Positions 1 to 7,427 of a stretch of DNA of 18,700 nt are shown here, piece after piece (within the stretch, counting starts at the first letter, position 1; each line of letters starts with the position of its first letter). Made by a program: the position numbers and the translations under genes. A model generated the notes under the pieces. It saw nothing but the letters and a program-made list of their open reading frames with translations. It made no database searches and was not told where the DNA came from. Source of the DNA: an uncultured Clostridia bacterium (GTDB lineage Bacteria > Bacillota > Clostridia > Oscillospirales > Acutalibacteraceae); assembly GCA_946626015.1 (NCBI GenBank), contig CAMOTT010000024.1, positions 1 to 18,700 on the forward strand, written 5' to 3'.

Positions 1-240
1 GGGAGAGGTGGCGACGCCGCAGGCGGCGACGGAGAGGGCGCCCGCCAACGCACAGAGCAGAGCTTCTTCGTGCCGAAAGAAGAGATCGTCGGCAACGATT
101 ACGATCTGAGCATCAACAAGTACAAGCAGACGGAATATAAGCCCGTCGAGTATCCGCCGACGAGCGAGATCATGGCGGAGCTGCGGAAGATCGAGAACGA
201 GATCGCCACGGCAATGAACGAGCTTGATAAATTACTATGA
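1..240 (+). CDS. hsdM: Type I restriction-modification methyltransferase subunit, C-terminal end (partial)
   Basis: This is the last 79 residues of an open frame that enters from the left edge and stops at TGA 238-240. The ending, SFFVPKEEIVGNDYDLSINKYK, followed by a charged helix ending in NELDKLL, is the typical tail of HsdM, the N6-adenine methyltransferase subunit that works with HsdS. The catalytic NPPY/F motif lies outside the window. Residues 1-20 are a Gly/Ala/Asp/Arg-rich linker encoded by very GC-rich DNA, whereas the gene that follows is AT-rich. The context of hsdS and hsdR downstream supports the call. The stop overlaps an in-frame ATG (237) of the next gene, although a better start for that gene lies at 255. 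Confidence 0.85.
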   Translation, partial: GRGGDAAGGDGEGARQRTEQSFFVPKEEIVGNDYDLSINKYKQTEYKPVEYPPTSEIMAELRKIENEIATAMNELDKLL

Positions 241-254
241 ACGGAGGAATAGCA

Positions 255-914
255 ATGGATATCAATGACGTAATCAAACTGTTGAAAGCAAATAAGTTTT
301 CTATCGTTGAACAAAAAAGAACCGGAAATGATTTGGGTACAGTATTAAAACTTAATAATGGTTGTATCGTTAATTGCTGGGATTCTGGCAAGATAAATTG
401 TCAGGGGAAAAACAGTGCAGAAGTTGACGCAATAATTCATGGAGAAATATCCGTTGAAAGCAATCGGAAGGTGTTTGTTGTATATGGTCACGATGGCAAT
501 GCGAGAACCCAACTTGAAGCAATGCTCCGTAGATGGGATCTTGAGCCAGTTATTATTGATCAGTTGGTTTCTTCCGGTGCGACAATCATTGAAAAACTTG
601 AAGAACATACTAACGAGGTTAGTTTTGGAATTGTACTTGCGACCCCGGATGATATCGGATACGCAAAAAACAATGAGGACAAAAAGAGATATCGTGCTCG
701 ACAAAATGTGGTTTTAGAGTTGGGGATGCTGTTGGCGAAAATCGGGCGTTCCAAAGTCGCCATTCTTCTCTCCCAGGCAGAAGATATGGAAAAGCCGTCT
801 GACATTGACGGTTTGATCTATATACCATTCAAAGATAGTGTTGAGGAGACAAAGCTCTCGTTAGCCAAAGAGATGCAGAGCAATGGATACTCTTTGGATA
901 TTTCAAAGCTATAA
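255..914 (+). CDS. TIR-like predicted nucleotide-binding protein embedded in the type I RM operon
   Basis: The protein is 219 aa. ATG 255 is chosen because GGAGG (243-247) sits 7 bases upstream; ATG 237 is in frame but would bury that site and overlap the hsdM stop. Residues 72-215 match the TIR-like family of predicted nucleotide-binding proteins (PF10137/COG4271): a first strand KVFVVYGHD, a middle segment LEPVIIDQ..SSGATIIEKLE, FGIVLATPDD, then RARQNVVLELG, and a closing PSDIDGLIYIP. In related TIR NADases the conserved Glu of this last helix is catalytic, here Glu155 (inferred). Residues 1-65 form a separate small alpha/beta domain with a GxVLKLNNGCIVNCWDSGKI core. Family knowledge suggests NAD-type nucleotide hydrolysis or binding in anti-phage immunity. 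Its place between hsdM and hsdS suggests co-expression with the methylase. There is no signal peptide, so it should be cytoplasmic. Confidence 0.8.
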   Translation: MDINDVIKLLKANKFSIVEQKRTGNDLGTVLKLNNGCIVNCWDSGKINCQGKNSAEVDAIIHGEISVESNRKVFVVYGHDGNARTQLEAMLRRWDLEPVIIDQLVSSGATIIEKLEEHTNEVSFGIVLATPDDIGYAKNNEDKKRYRARQNVVLELGMLLAKIGRSKVAILLSQAEDMEKPSDIDGLIYIPFKDSVEETKLSLAKEMQSNGYSLDISKL

Positions 915-936
915 ATTCGGATTTGTGGGGATGAAT

Positions 937-2082
937 ATGAAACGCAATTGGAAATACAAGAAGATTGGTGATGTTTGTCTTGTAGAACGAGGTGGCTCGC
1001 CTCGCCCCATTGAATCATTTATCACAGATGATTCAAACGGAATCAACTGGATTAAGATTGGCGATGCCGATGAATCAATGTATATTACAAAGACAGCCCA
1101 AAAAATCAAGCCGGAAGGCATGAAAAAATCGCGGTATGTTCAACCAGGGGATTTTTTGCTTTCAAATTCCATGAGTTTTGGAAGACCTTACATTTTGAAA
1201 ATAGATGGGTGTATTCACGACGGATGGCTTGTTCTTAGAGATGAAAATCATTTGTTTGACAAACGATTCTTGTATTATTATCTGAGTTCAAAATCAACAT
1301 ATAACAAATTTAGGATGATGGCTGTTGGGGGTGTTGTAAATAATCTTAACAGTGAGATGGTTCGTAAAGTTGATGTTCCAATCCCTGATATTGAGGAACA
1401 ACAGCAAATTGCTGACTTATTGGACAAGATAAATGCAATAATTGATAGTCGCAAACTGCAAATGGTATATCTTGATGATCTCATCAAAGCCCGATTTGTT
1501 GAGATGTTTGGGGATGGATATCCAGAAGACGCACTTGTAAATCTTTGCAATATTATCGACTATCGCGGAAAAACACCAGAAAAGGTTGAGTCGGGACTTC
1601 CATTTATAACTGCCAAAAATGTTAAAATGCATCAAATGAACATGGAACCAAGAGAGTATATTTCAAAAGAAACTTATGACAAAGTGATGGTTAGAGGATT
1701 CCCTAAAGAAGGAGATGTTGTTTTTACTACCGAGGCTCCTTTGGGAAACGTTTGCCGAATTCCTCATTTTGATACTGAGTTTTATATAGGTCAAAGAATC
1801 GTAACCCTGCAAACAGAAAAACTTATACCAGCATATCTGGAATATGCACTTTCCACTGAAGAATTTAAGCAAAAGTATATGGGTAAGTCTTCAGGAAGCA
1901 CTGTAACCGGAATCAGAGTTAGGCTGCTTGAGCAACTAACGATTCCTGTCCCACCCATTGATTTACAGAAGCAATTCGCTGACTTTGTCACTCAAATCAA
2001 CAAATCAAAAGTTGTCGTTCAGAAAGCGTTGGATGAAGCGCAATTATTGTTTGATAGTTTGATGCAAAAATATTTTGGGTGA
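937..2082 (+). CDS. hsdS: Type I restriction-modification specificity subunit HsdS
   Basis: The protein is 381 aa from ATG 937 (GGGGA at 927-931 just upstream); ATG 931 is an equally in-frame alternative, and the upstream in-frame ATG 883 lies inside the TIR-like gene. HsdS recognises the bipartite target site and bridges HsdM and HsdR. Two target-recognition domains are visible: about residues 1-145 (starting WKYKKIGDVC, with YVQPGDFLLS) and 196-335 (ITAKNVK, EGDVVFTTEAPLGNV). Each is followed by a conserved helical spacer: VPIPDIEEQQQIADLLDKI and IPVPPIDLQKQFADFVTQI. The length is normal for a two-TRD subunit. Codon composition is much more AT-rich than hsdM or hsdR, as is common for exchanged specificity genes. 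The last 25 bases of the gene recur downstream at 2715-2739. Confidence 0.93.
   Translation: MKRNWKYKKIGDVCLVERGGSPRPIESFITDDSNGINWIKIGDADESMYITKTAQKIKPEGMKKSRYVQPGDFLLSNSMSFGRPYILKIDGCIHDGWLVLRDENHLFDKRFLYYYLSSKSTYNKFRMMAVGGVVNNLNSEMVRKVDVPIPDIEEQQQIADLLDKINAIIDSRKLQMVYLDDLIKARFVEMFGDGYPEDALVNLCNIIDYRGKTPEKVESGLPFITAKNVKMHQMNMEPREYISKETYDKVMVRGFPKEGDVVFTTEAPLGNVCRIPHFDTEFYIGQRIVTLQTEKLIPAYLEYALSTEEFKQKYMGKSSGSTVTGIRVRLLEQLTIPVPPIDLQKQFADFVTQINKSKVVVQKALDEAQLLFDSLMQKYFG
2058..2082 (+). repeat. 25-bp direct repeat, copy 1 (3' end of hsdS)
   Basis: The final 25 bases of hsdS, including its TGA stop (encoding LMQKYFG and stop), are repeated without mismatch at 2715-2739. The two copies are 657 bp apart and bracket the small membrane-protein gene. 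Upstream of the perfect block similarity continues imperfectly (QLLFDS here, QLFDI in the second copy). Confidence 0.9.
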
Positions 2083-2096
2083 GGTGAAAAATATTA

Positions 2097-2693
2097 ATGT
2101 TGAAACCATTGATAAAAATTATTAAAGCTTGTATTGCATGCTTTGTTGTTTGTGTTATTATTTCAATCGTCTTTGATTTTGTTGAATTTCCCCATTCTAA
2201 ATTGATACAACAGTTCGCATTGGGTGCTGCTTGTAGTTTTATTGTTGTTATTGTTAGTACATGGACGCAATATAAGGTCGAGTTTAAAAAAGCATTCTCA
2301 CATTATATTTCAGTTACTTGTTATCTGATTTTTACAATTGTAAATTGTCAAGATGTAAATTGTCAAGACATAATTCCATCTAAAATTATTGAGAGTTATT
2401 TCAATAAGCTGAATTCGCGATTTGAAGACTTCCAAAAAGCTAATTCTGAAGTGCTTTGTTTTACAAAGAAGAAAGAACAAGAACATTTAAAAAACAATAA
2501 AATAATAGAAGACCTTTTAATCGCTTTTTTAAAAGGAAAAATAGATTCGCATGAAAAGGCTGTGCTTGCCATTCAAAAGAAAGATAGAATTATCGATGCC
2601 ATAAATATATATTTAGAATATTGGCCGGATTGCTTTGAAAAGGAAAACATAAAAATGTACAAATCATGGTTGCAGGAAGAAAACGATGAATAA
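2097..2693 (+). CDS. Small membrane protein of unknown function inside the RM locus
   Basis: This 198-aa protein belongs to no family I recognise. A GAGGTGA ribosome site at 2081-2087 overlaps the hsdS stop, and the gene starts 14 bp after hsdS, so it is probably co-translated. Two clear hydrophobic segments (about residues 6-28 and 37-56) and a weaker one (about 71-82) suggest membrane anchoring. The remaining half (about 90-198) is a charged, helical, probably cytoplasmic domain rich in Lys and Glu. Residues 82-91 are a perfect five-residue tandem repeat, VNCQDVNCQD. The gene is very AT-rich: 15 G/C in the 60 bases 2341-2400. Its position between hsdS and a relic of an hsdS tail suggests that it arrived as cargo. 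A membrane-acting defence effector is possible but unproven. Confidence 0.65.
   Translation: MLKPLIKIIKACIACFVVCVIISIVFDFVEFPHSKLIQQFALGAACSFIVVIVSTWTQYKVEFKKAFSHYISVTCYLIFTIVNCQDVNCQDIIPSKIIESYFNKLNSRFEDFQKANSEVLCFTKKKEQEHLKNNKIIEDLLIAFLKGKIDSHEKAVLAIQKKDRIIDAINIYLEYWPDCFEKENIKMYKSWLQEENDE
2340..2369 (+). repeat. 15-bp tandem duplication inside the membrane-protein gene
   Basis: Units 2340-2354 and 2355-2369 differ only at the last base (GTAAATTGTCAAGAT and GTAAATTGTCAAGAC). The duplication keeps the frame and encodes VNCQD twice. Confidence 0.85.
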
Positions 2694-2739
2694 CGAAGAA
2701 CAATTATTTGACATTTTGATGCAAAAATATTTTGGGTGA
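2686..2739 (+). pseudogene. Relic of a second hsdS 3' end (17 codons)
   Basis: The frame from ATG 2686 reads MNNEEQLFDILMQKYFG and stops at TGA 2737-2739. It matches the hsdS C-terminus EAQLLFDSLMQKYFG, with an identical final 25 bases and a codon fewer plus substitutions before that. The ATG overlaps the end of the membrane-protein gene by 8 bases. It is too short to be a functional specificity subunit. Because the copies differ outside the 25-bp core, it looks like the tail of another hsdS allele left after recombination, rather than a fresh target-site duplication. Translation of this 17-mer cannot be excluded. Confidence 0.7.
2715..2739 (+). repeat. 25-bp direct repeat, copy 2
   Basis: Perfect second copy of 2058-2082, ending in the same TGA stop codon, within the 17-codon hsdS-tail relic. 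Confidence 0.9.
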
Positions 2740-2829
2740 AAATTGCATGAAAATTTCATATTTATTTCGTTTTCAAAAATGAATTGATTTATTAAACTAT
2801 AGATATAAGAATCTTCGGAGGTAAAAATT

Positions 2830-3066
2830 ATGAACCCAGTTTATTTTAACAATCAGTTATTTAATCCGCAGTATGTAAATTTGCAGTATTATCATTTAAT
2901 AGAAAGTCAGATTCAACATATTGAATTTGAGCAATACAAAGAAATCGGAAACGCTATGAAGGCAATCCACGATTTGTTTGAAGCAGCAAGAAAAATAGAC
3001 GCCCAGCATCAGCAAGCAGCGTTTTATGCTTGTTTGGCTCAGCTTGCAGTTGAAATGAATTGGTAA
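2830..3066 (+). CDS. Small hypothetical protein (78 aa)
   Basis: A good ribosome site (CGGAGG at 2816-2821) lies 8 bases before ATG 2830. The protein starts MNPVYFNNQLFNPQYVN and is rich in Gln, Tyr and Asn in its first 40 residues. The second half is helical and amphipathic (AIHDLFEAARKIDAQHQQAA). No catalytic motif, membrane segment or cysteine cluster is seen. It is separated by 90 bp from the hsdS-tail relic and by 34 bp from the DUF2806 gene downstream, with which it probably forms a unit. I do not recognise the family. Confidence 0.7.
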   Translation: MNPVYFNNQLFNPQYVNLQYYHLIESQIQHIEFEQYKEIGNAMKAIHDLFEAARKIDAQHQQAAFYACLAQLAVEMNW

Positions 3067-3100
3067 CGAAAAACCAATTAAAGAGGAGGTTGAAATACAT

Positions 3101-4096
3101 ATGAGCGAGTTACTTGAAGTTGCAAAAGTAGTTGTTTCCCCTTGTGAAAAACTGATCGATGCTATTAGCCAAGCGATTGGTACCGCTTACGAACCAAGGC
3201 ATATTAAAAAAATGGCAGAAGCAAGAGCCTTTGAAATTACAGCTATTAGCGAAGCAATTCGGAATTCAGTTGATTTGCCAATAAGCTATAATAATGGAGA
3301 AATAGCCTTAAACTCAGCCGACGTTGATGCGTTTGTGAGAAGAACTGCGCAGAGAATTGGATTCCAAGAATTATTGCGGCAGAATAACTTAGATTCCGTG
3401 TTTGACAATGCCTATTCAATGCTTGAAGGTGAAACAGCAGAAGAATCAGATTCAGAAGAGAATATTACAGAAGAGAATATTACAAATGATTGGATGCTTC
3501 GATTTATCAATTGTGCTCAGGATGTAACTGATGAAGGGATGCAATTGCTTTGGTCAAAGGTTTTAGCTGGCGAAATTAAACATCCGAAGTCCTATTCATT
3601 GAGAACATTAGAAACTTTGCGAAATCTATCGAAAGAAGAAGCAACGACTTTTCAAAAATTATGCCATATTGCTATTCAAATAACTGATGAAACTATTTTT
3701 ATTCCACGCTATAAAGAATTTATTAAAGAAAATGGTGTTTCATATACAGAATTATTTCTAATGGCAGATTGTGGTTTAATAAACTACGGCGAATCTATGG
3801 TGTTGACTAAACCTGTAGAAAAAGACGAAAGTGGAACAACAATTTGCGGAGCTTTTGTCCTATTAGTATCATCAAAAAATGAAGAGAACGGAAACTTAAC
3901 GATTTGTCAATATCCACTTACAGAAGCAGGAAAGGAGCTTTATAAACTATCGGAAATAACAACTTCAGAAAACACTATTTTATCCTTTGCAGAATTGGTT
4001 AAAAAGAAAAACCATTCCCTAAATATAACTGCACACAGACTACTTGGAATCAAGAATAATGAGGTACGCTTTGACCCTTCTGATCTTTTACAATAG
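3101..4096 (+). CDS. DUF2806 domain protein
   Basis: The protein is 331 aa with GAGGAGG (3083-3089) upstream of ATG 3101. The segment from about residue 128, NDWMLRFINCAQDVTDEGMQ, followed by LLWSKVLAGEIKHPKSYSLRTLETLRNLSKEE, is the conserved core of the DUF2806 family (PF10987), whose function is not established. Residues 1-100 are helical and basic; 110-128 are an acidic linker containing a perfect five-residue tandem repeat (EENIT twice). The C-terminal 150 residues look like an alpha/beta domain without a recognisable active site. There is no signal peptide or membrane segment. It ends 25 bp before hsdR and shares the AT-rich composition of the preceding genes rather than that of hsdR. 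DUF2806 genes are, as I recall, often found in defence-rich regions; a role here is inference. Confidence 0.75.
   Translation: MSELLEVAKVVVSPCEKLIDAISQAIGTAYEPRHIKKMAEARAFEITAISEAIRNSVDLPISYNNGEIALNSADVDAFVRRTAQRIGFQELLRQNNLDSVFDNAYSMLEGETAEESDSEENITEENITNDWMLRFINCAQDVTDEGMQLLWSKVLAGEIKHPKSYSLRTLETLRNLSKEEATTFQKLCHIAIQITDETIFIPRYKEFIKENGVSYTELFLMADCGLINYGESMVLTKPVEKDESGTTICGAFVLLVSSKNEENGNLTICQYPLTEAGKELYKLSEITTSENTILSFAELVKKKNHSLNITAHRLLGIKNNEVRFDPSDLLQ
3453..3482 (+). repeat. 15-bp tandem duplication inside the DUF2806 gene
   Basis: Two perfect consecutive copies of CAGAAGAGAATATTA (3453-3467 and 3468-3482), in frame, encoding the EENIT repeat of the acidic linker. Confidence 0.85.
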
Positions 4097-4121
4097 TCTA
4101 TAAGTAAACAGGGAGATAAAT

Positions 4122-7100
4122 ATGACCAACTTTGATTTTTTGAAAAAGGACAAGCGTTTCGGAAAATTTGCCGAAGTAGCCATTGCCGCCGAAAACATCC
4201 TGTATATTGACGTTGACTCCTGCGTGCTTAACTGCCGCAGGGCGATGGAGTTTGCCGTCAAGTGGATGTACTCCATTGACCGCGATCTTGTAATGCCCTA
4301 TCAGGATACCCTCGTTGCCCTGATGAACGATGAAAAATTCAAGGACATCGTGGGCATTGATATCTGGCGCAGGATGGATTTCATCCGCAAGGTGGGCAAC
4401 AGCGTCGCCCACGCGGGGAAAAAGGTCACCGTGGAACAGGCGGAACTGTGCTTGGAAAACCTGTATTATTTCCTTGACCTGGTGGCGTATTTCTATGCGG
4501 ACGAATACACCGAGCGGAAGTTTGACAAAACCCTCCTGACCCTCACTCCCCAGGAGGCGCTCTCCTTTGTCCCGGACTCGGATATCGACCTTGCCGCGCT
4601 GATCGAAGAAAACAAATCGATGAAGGCGGAGCTTTCCGCCCGCCGCGCCGAGCAGCAGCAGACCTATGTGCCGAAGCCCCTGGATCTTTCCGAATACAAA
4701 ACACGCAAAATATATATTGACTTTATGCTTCAGGACGCCGGCTGGGTGGAGGGTAAAGACTGGCTTAATGAGGTTGAGCTGCCGGGTATGCCCAACAACT
4801 CCGAGGTGGGTTTTGCCGATTACGTTCTTTTCGGCGACGACGGGCGCGCGCTTGCGGTGCTTGAAGCGAAGCGCACCTGCGTGGACGTGGCGAAGGGCCG
4901 CCAGCAGGCGAAGCTCTACGCCGATCTTCTTGAAAAGCAATACGGCCGCCGTCCGGTGATCTTCCTTTCCAACGGGTTTGAAACGCATATTCAGGATAAC
5001 CTTTATCCCGAGCGAAAAGTCGCGTCGGTCTATTCCAAACGCGACCTTGAAAAGCTGTTCAATCTGCAGACCATGCGGACGGGGCTTTCGCACGTTACGG
5101 TCAACAAGAACATCGCCGGCCGCTATTATCAGGAAGCCGCTATCAAAGCGGTATGCGACGCGTTCGGAAACAAGAATCGCCGCAAAGCTCTGCTCGTCAT
5201 GGCGACCGGATCGGGAAAAACAAGGACGGTCATCGCTCTGTGCGACGTTCTTCTTCAGCACGGGTGGGTGAAAAATATCCTGTTTCTTGCCGACCGCAAT
5301 TCGCTCGTCACGCAGGCAAAGCGCGCTTTTGTGAATCTTATGCCCGACCTCTCGGTAACTAATCTCTGTGAAGAAAAGGACAATTATACGGCGCACTGCG
5401 TCTTTTCCACCTATCAGACAATGATGAACGTCATAGACACAGCGAAAGACGACAAGGGCAAGCTGTTCACCGTCGGACACTTTGATCTGCTGATCTGCGA
5501 CGAGGCGCACCGCTCCATCTACAACAAGTACCGCGATATTTTCAATTATTTTGACGCGCCGCTGGTGGGTCTGACCGCCACGCCCAAGGACGACATAGAC
5601 AAGAATACATATGAAGTTTTTGAATTGGAAAACGGCGTGCCCACCTACGGCTACGAACTGGCGCAGGCCGTCAAGGACGGGTATCTGGTCGATTTCATGT
5701 CAGTTGAAACGCGGCTGAAATTCATCGAGCAGGGCATCGTTTACGACGAGCTCTCCGACGAGGACAAAAGAGCGTATGAAGATACATTTGAGGACGAAAA
5801 CGGCGAACTGCCGGAGAGCATCGCTTCTTCCGCGCTGAACGAATGGATATTTAACGAAGATACGATCCGCGAAGTGCTTCACATTTTGATGGAAAACGGC
5901 TTAAAGATCGATTACGGCGAAAAGCTCGGCAAAACAATTATCTTCGCGAAAAATCATACCCACGCGGAAAAGATCCTTGAAATCTTTGGCAAAGAGTATC
6001 CATATCTGCCCGGCTTTGCAAAGGTGATCGACAATTATATGACCTATGCGCAAAGCGCCATCGACGAATTCTCCGACCCGAAGAAGCTGCCGCAGATCGC
6101 CATTTCGGTGGATATGCTGGATACCGGCATCGACGTGCCGGAGGTGCTGAATCTGGTCTTCTTCAAAAAGGTGATGAGCAAGGCAAAATTCTGGCAGATG
6201 ATCGGGCGCGGCACACGCCTTTGCCCCACCCTGTTGGACGGCAAGGATAAAGAAAAGTTTTACATCTTTGATTTCTGCGGCAACTTTGAGTTTTTCCGCA
6301 TGAACAAAGGCAAACCCACGGCGAATATGATCGCCCTGCAGGGCGCAGTCTTCCACCTGAAATCACAGATCGTGTTCAAATTGCAGGATCTGGCGTATCA
6401 GACGGAGGAGCTGACCGCGTTCCGCAAATCCCTCGTGGACGATATGGTGCGCAAGGTGCGGGAACTGAACAAAGAAAACTTTGCCGTGCGGCAGCACCTG
6501 AAATATGTCGAACTCTACGCCAATTCCGACAACTACCAAGCGCTAACCTACGAAGATACGCTGATCATCGGGCAGGAGCTGGCGCCGCTTATCATCCCCG
6601 ACGAAGACGACGCAAAGGCGGTGCGTTTCGACGCCTTGATGTACGGCATTGAACTGGCGTATCTTGCAGGAAAGAAATACGGACGGTACCGCAGCGATCT
6701 TTATAAAAAGGTTTCCGCTGTTGCGAGCGTTGCCAACATTCCCGAAATTATGGCGCAGTCGGATCTCATCGAAAAGATCCTGCACACGGATTATATCGAC
6801 AACGCGGGCATCAATGAGTTCGAGCATATCCGCGAAAACCTGCGCGATCTGATGAAATATATTCCGGTTGGCAGAATCCGCTACGATACAAACTTTGACG
6901 ATGATATTCTGTCCATCGACTGGAAAGAATCGGAACTTGAAAACGACGATCTGAAAAATTACAAAGCAAAAGCGGAATTCTATATCCGTCAGCATCAGGA
7001 TAACGCGGTTATTGCCAAACTGAAAAGCAATCAGCCGCTTACATCGGAAGACGTCAAATCCCTTGAAACGATCCTTTGGAGCGAAGTCGGCACAAAAGAA

Positions 7101-7415
7101 GACTACGAGGCGGAGTACGGACAGAAACCGCTCGGCGAGCTGGTGAGGGAGATCGTGGGCCTTGATATGAACGCCGCAAAGGAAGCGTTCTCCGAGTACC
7201 TGAATGACGCCAACCTTGACAGCAGACAAATCTATTTCGTCAACCAGATCGTGGAATACATCGTGCATAACGGATTGATGAAGGATATGTCCGTTCTGCA
7301 GGAAGCTCCGTTCACCGATCAGGGCAGTGTGGTTGAAATCTTTACAGATATGTCTGTATGGTTGGGTATCCGCAAAGCAATCGAACGAGTGAACAAAAAT
7401 GCACTTGCGGCGTAA
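4122..7415 (+). CDS. hsdR: Type I restriction endonuclease subunit HsdR
   Basis: The protein is 1097 aa, with GGAG at 4112-4115 before ATG 4122. HsdR gives the complex its ATP-driven DNA translocation and cleavage. Domains in order: a DUF4145-like helical domain (about 1-130, containing IRKVGNSVAHAG); a short coiled segment (about 160-180); a PD-(D/E)XK nuclease domain with Asp233 (GFADYVL) and Glu248-X-Lys250 (VLEAKR); helicase motif I ATGSGKT (361-367); DEAH box (460-463); motif III TAT (485-487); second RecA lobe with motif V around DTGIDVPEV; and motif VI QMIGRGTRL (692-700). About 350 C-terminal residues follow, as in EcoEI-like HsdR. Length and motifs are intact. Composition is GC-balanced (31 G/C in the 60 bases 4261-4320), in sharp contrast with the genes just upstream. 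Confidence 0.96.
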   Translation: MTNFDFLKKDKRFGKFAEVAIAAENILYIDVDSCVLNCRRAMEFAVKWMYSIDRDLVMPYQDTLVALMNDEKFKDIVGIDIWRRMDFIRKVGNSVAHAGKKVTVEQAELCLENLYYFLDLVAYFYADEYTERKFDKTLLTLTPQEALSFVPDSDIDLAALIEENKSMKAELSARRAEQQQTYVPKPLDLSEYKTRKIYIDFMLQDAGWVEGKDWLNEVELPGMPNNSEVGFADYVLFGDDGRALAVLEAKRTCVDVAKGRQQAKLYADLLEKQYGRRPVIFLSNGFETHIQDNLYPERKVASVYSKRDLEKLFNLQTMRTGLSHVTVNKNIAGRYYQEAAIKAVCDAFGNKNRRKALLVMATGSGKTRTVIALCDVLLQHGWVKNILFLADRNSLVTQAKRAFVNLMPDLSVTNLCEEKDNYTAHCVFSTYQTMMNVIDTAKDDKGKLFTVGHFDLLICDEAHRSIYNKYRDIFNYFDAPLVGLTATPKDDIDKNTYEVFELENGVPTYGYELAQAVKDGYLVDFMSVETRLKFIEQGIVYDELSDEDKRAYEDTFEDENGELPESIASSALNEWIFNEDTIREVLHILMENGLKIDYGEKLGKTIIFAKNHTHAEKILEIFGKEYPYLPGFAKVIDNYMTYAQSAIDEFSDPKKLPQIAISVDMLDTGIDVPEVLNLVFFKKVMSKAKFWQMIGRGTRLCPTLLDGKDKEKFYIFDFCGNFEFFRMNKGKPTANMIALQGAVFHLKSQIVFKLQDLAYQTEELTAFRKSLVDDMVRKVRELNKENFAVRQHLKYVELYANSDNYQALTYEDTLIIGQELAPLIIPDEDDAKAVRFDALMYGIELAYLAGKKYGRYRSDLYKKVSAVASVANIPEIMAQSDLIEKILHTDYIDNAGINEFEHIRENLRDLMKYIPVGRIRYDTNFDDDILSIDWKESELENDDLKNYKAKAEFYIRQHQDNAVIAKLKSNQPLTSEDVKSLETILWSEVGTKEDYEAEYGQKPLGELVREIVGLDMNAAKEAFSEYLNDANLDSRQIYFVNQIVEYIVHNGLMKDMSVLQEAPFTDQGSVVEIFTDMSVWLGIRKAIERVNKNALAA

Positions 7416-7427
7416 TGGAGGAAAAAC

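Noticed and set aside
2747..2759. Short palindrome ATGAAAATTTCAT before the 78-aa gene
   Set aside because: Such short AT-only dyads are common in AT-rich DNA, and no convincing -35/-10 pair accompanies it.
4098..5510. 470-codon open frame on the minus strand opposite hsdR
   Set aside because: It lies wholly antisense to the conserved nuclease and helicase motifs of hsdR, has no ribosome site, and reads as an Arg/His/Val-rich sequence typical of a shadow frame in GC-balanced DNA.
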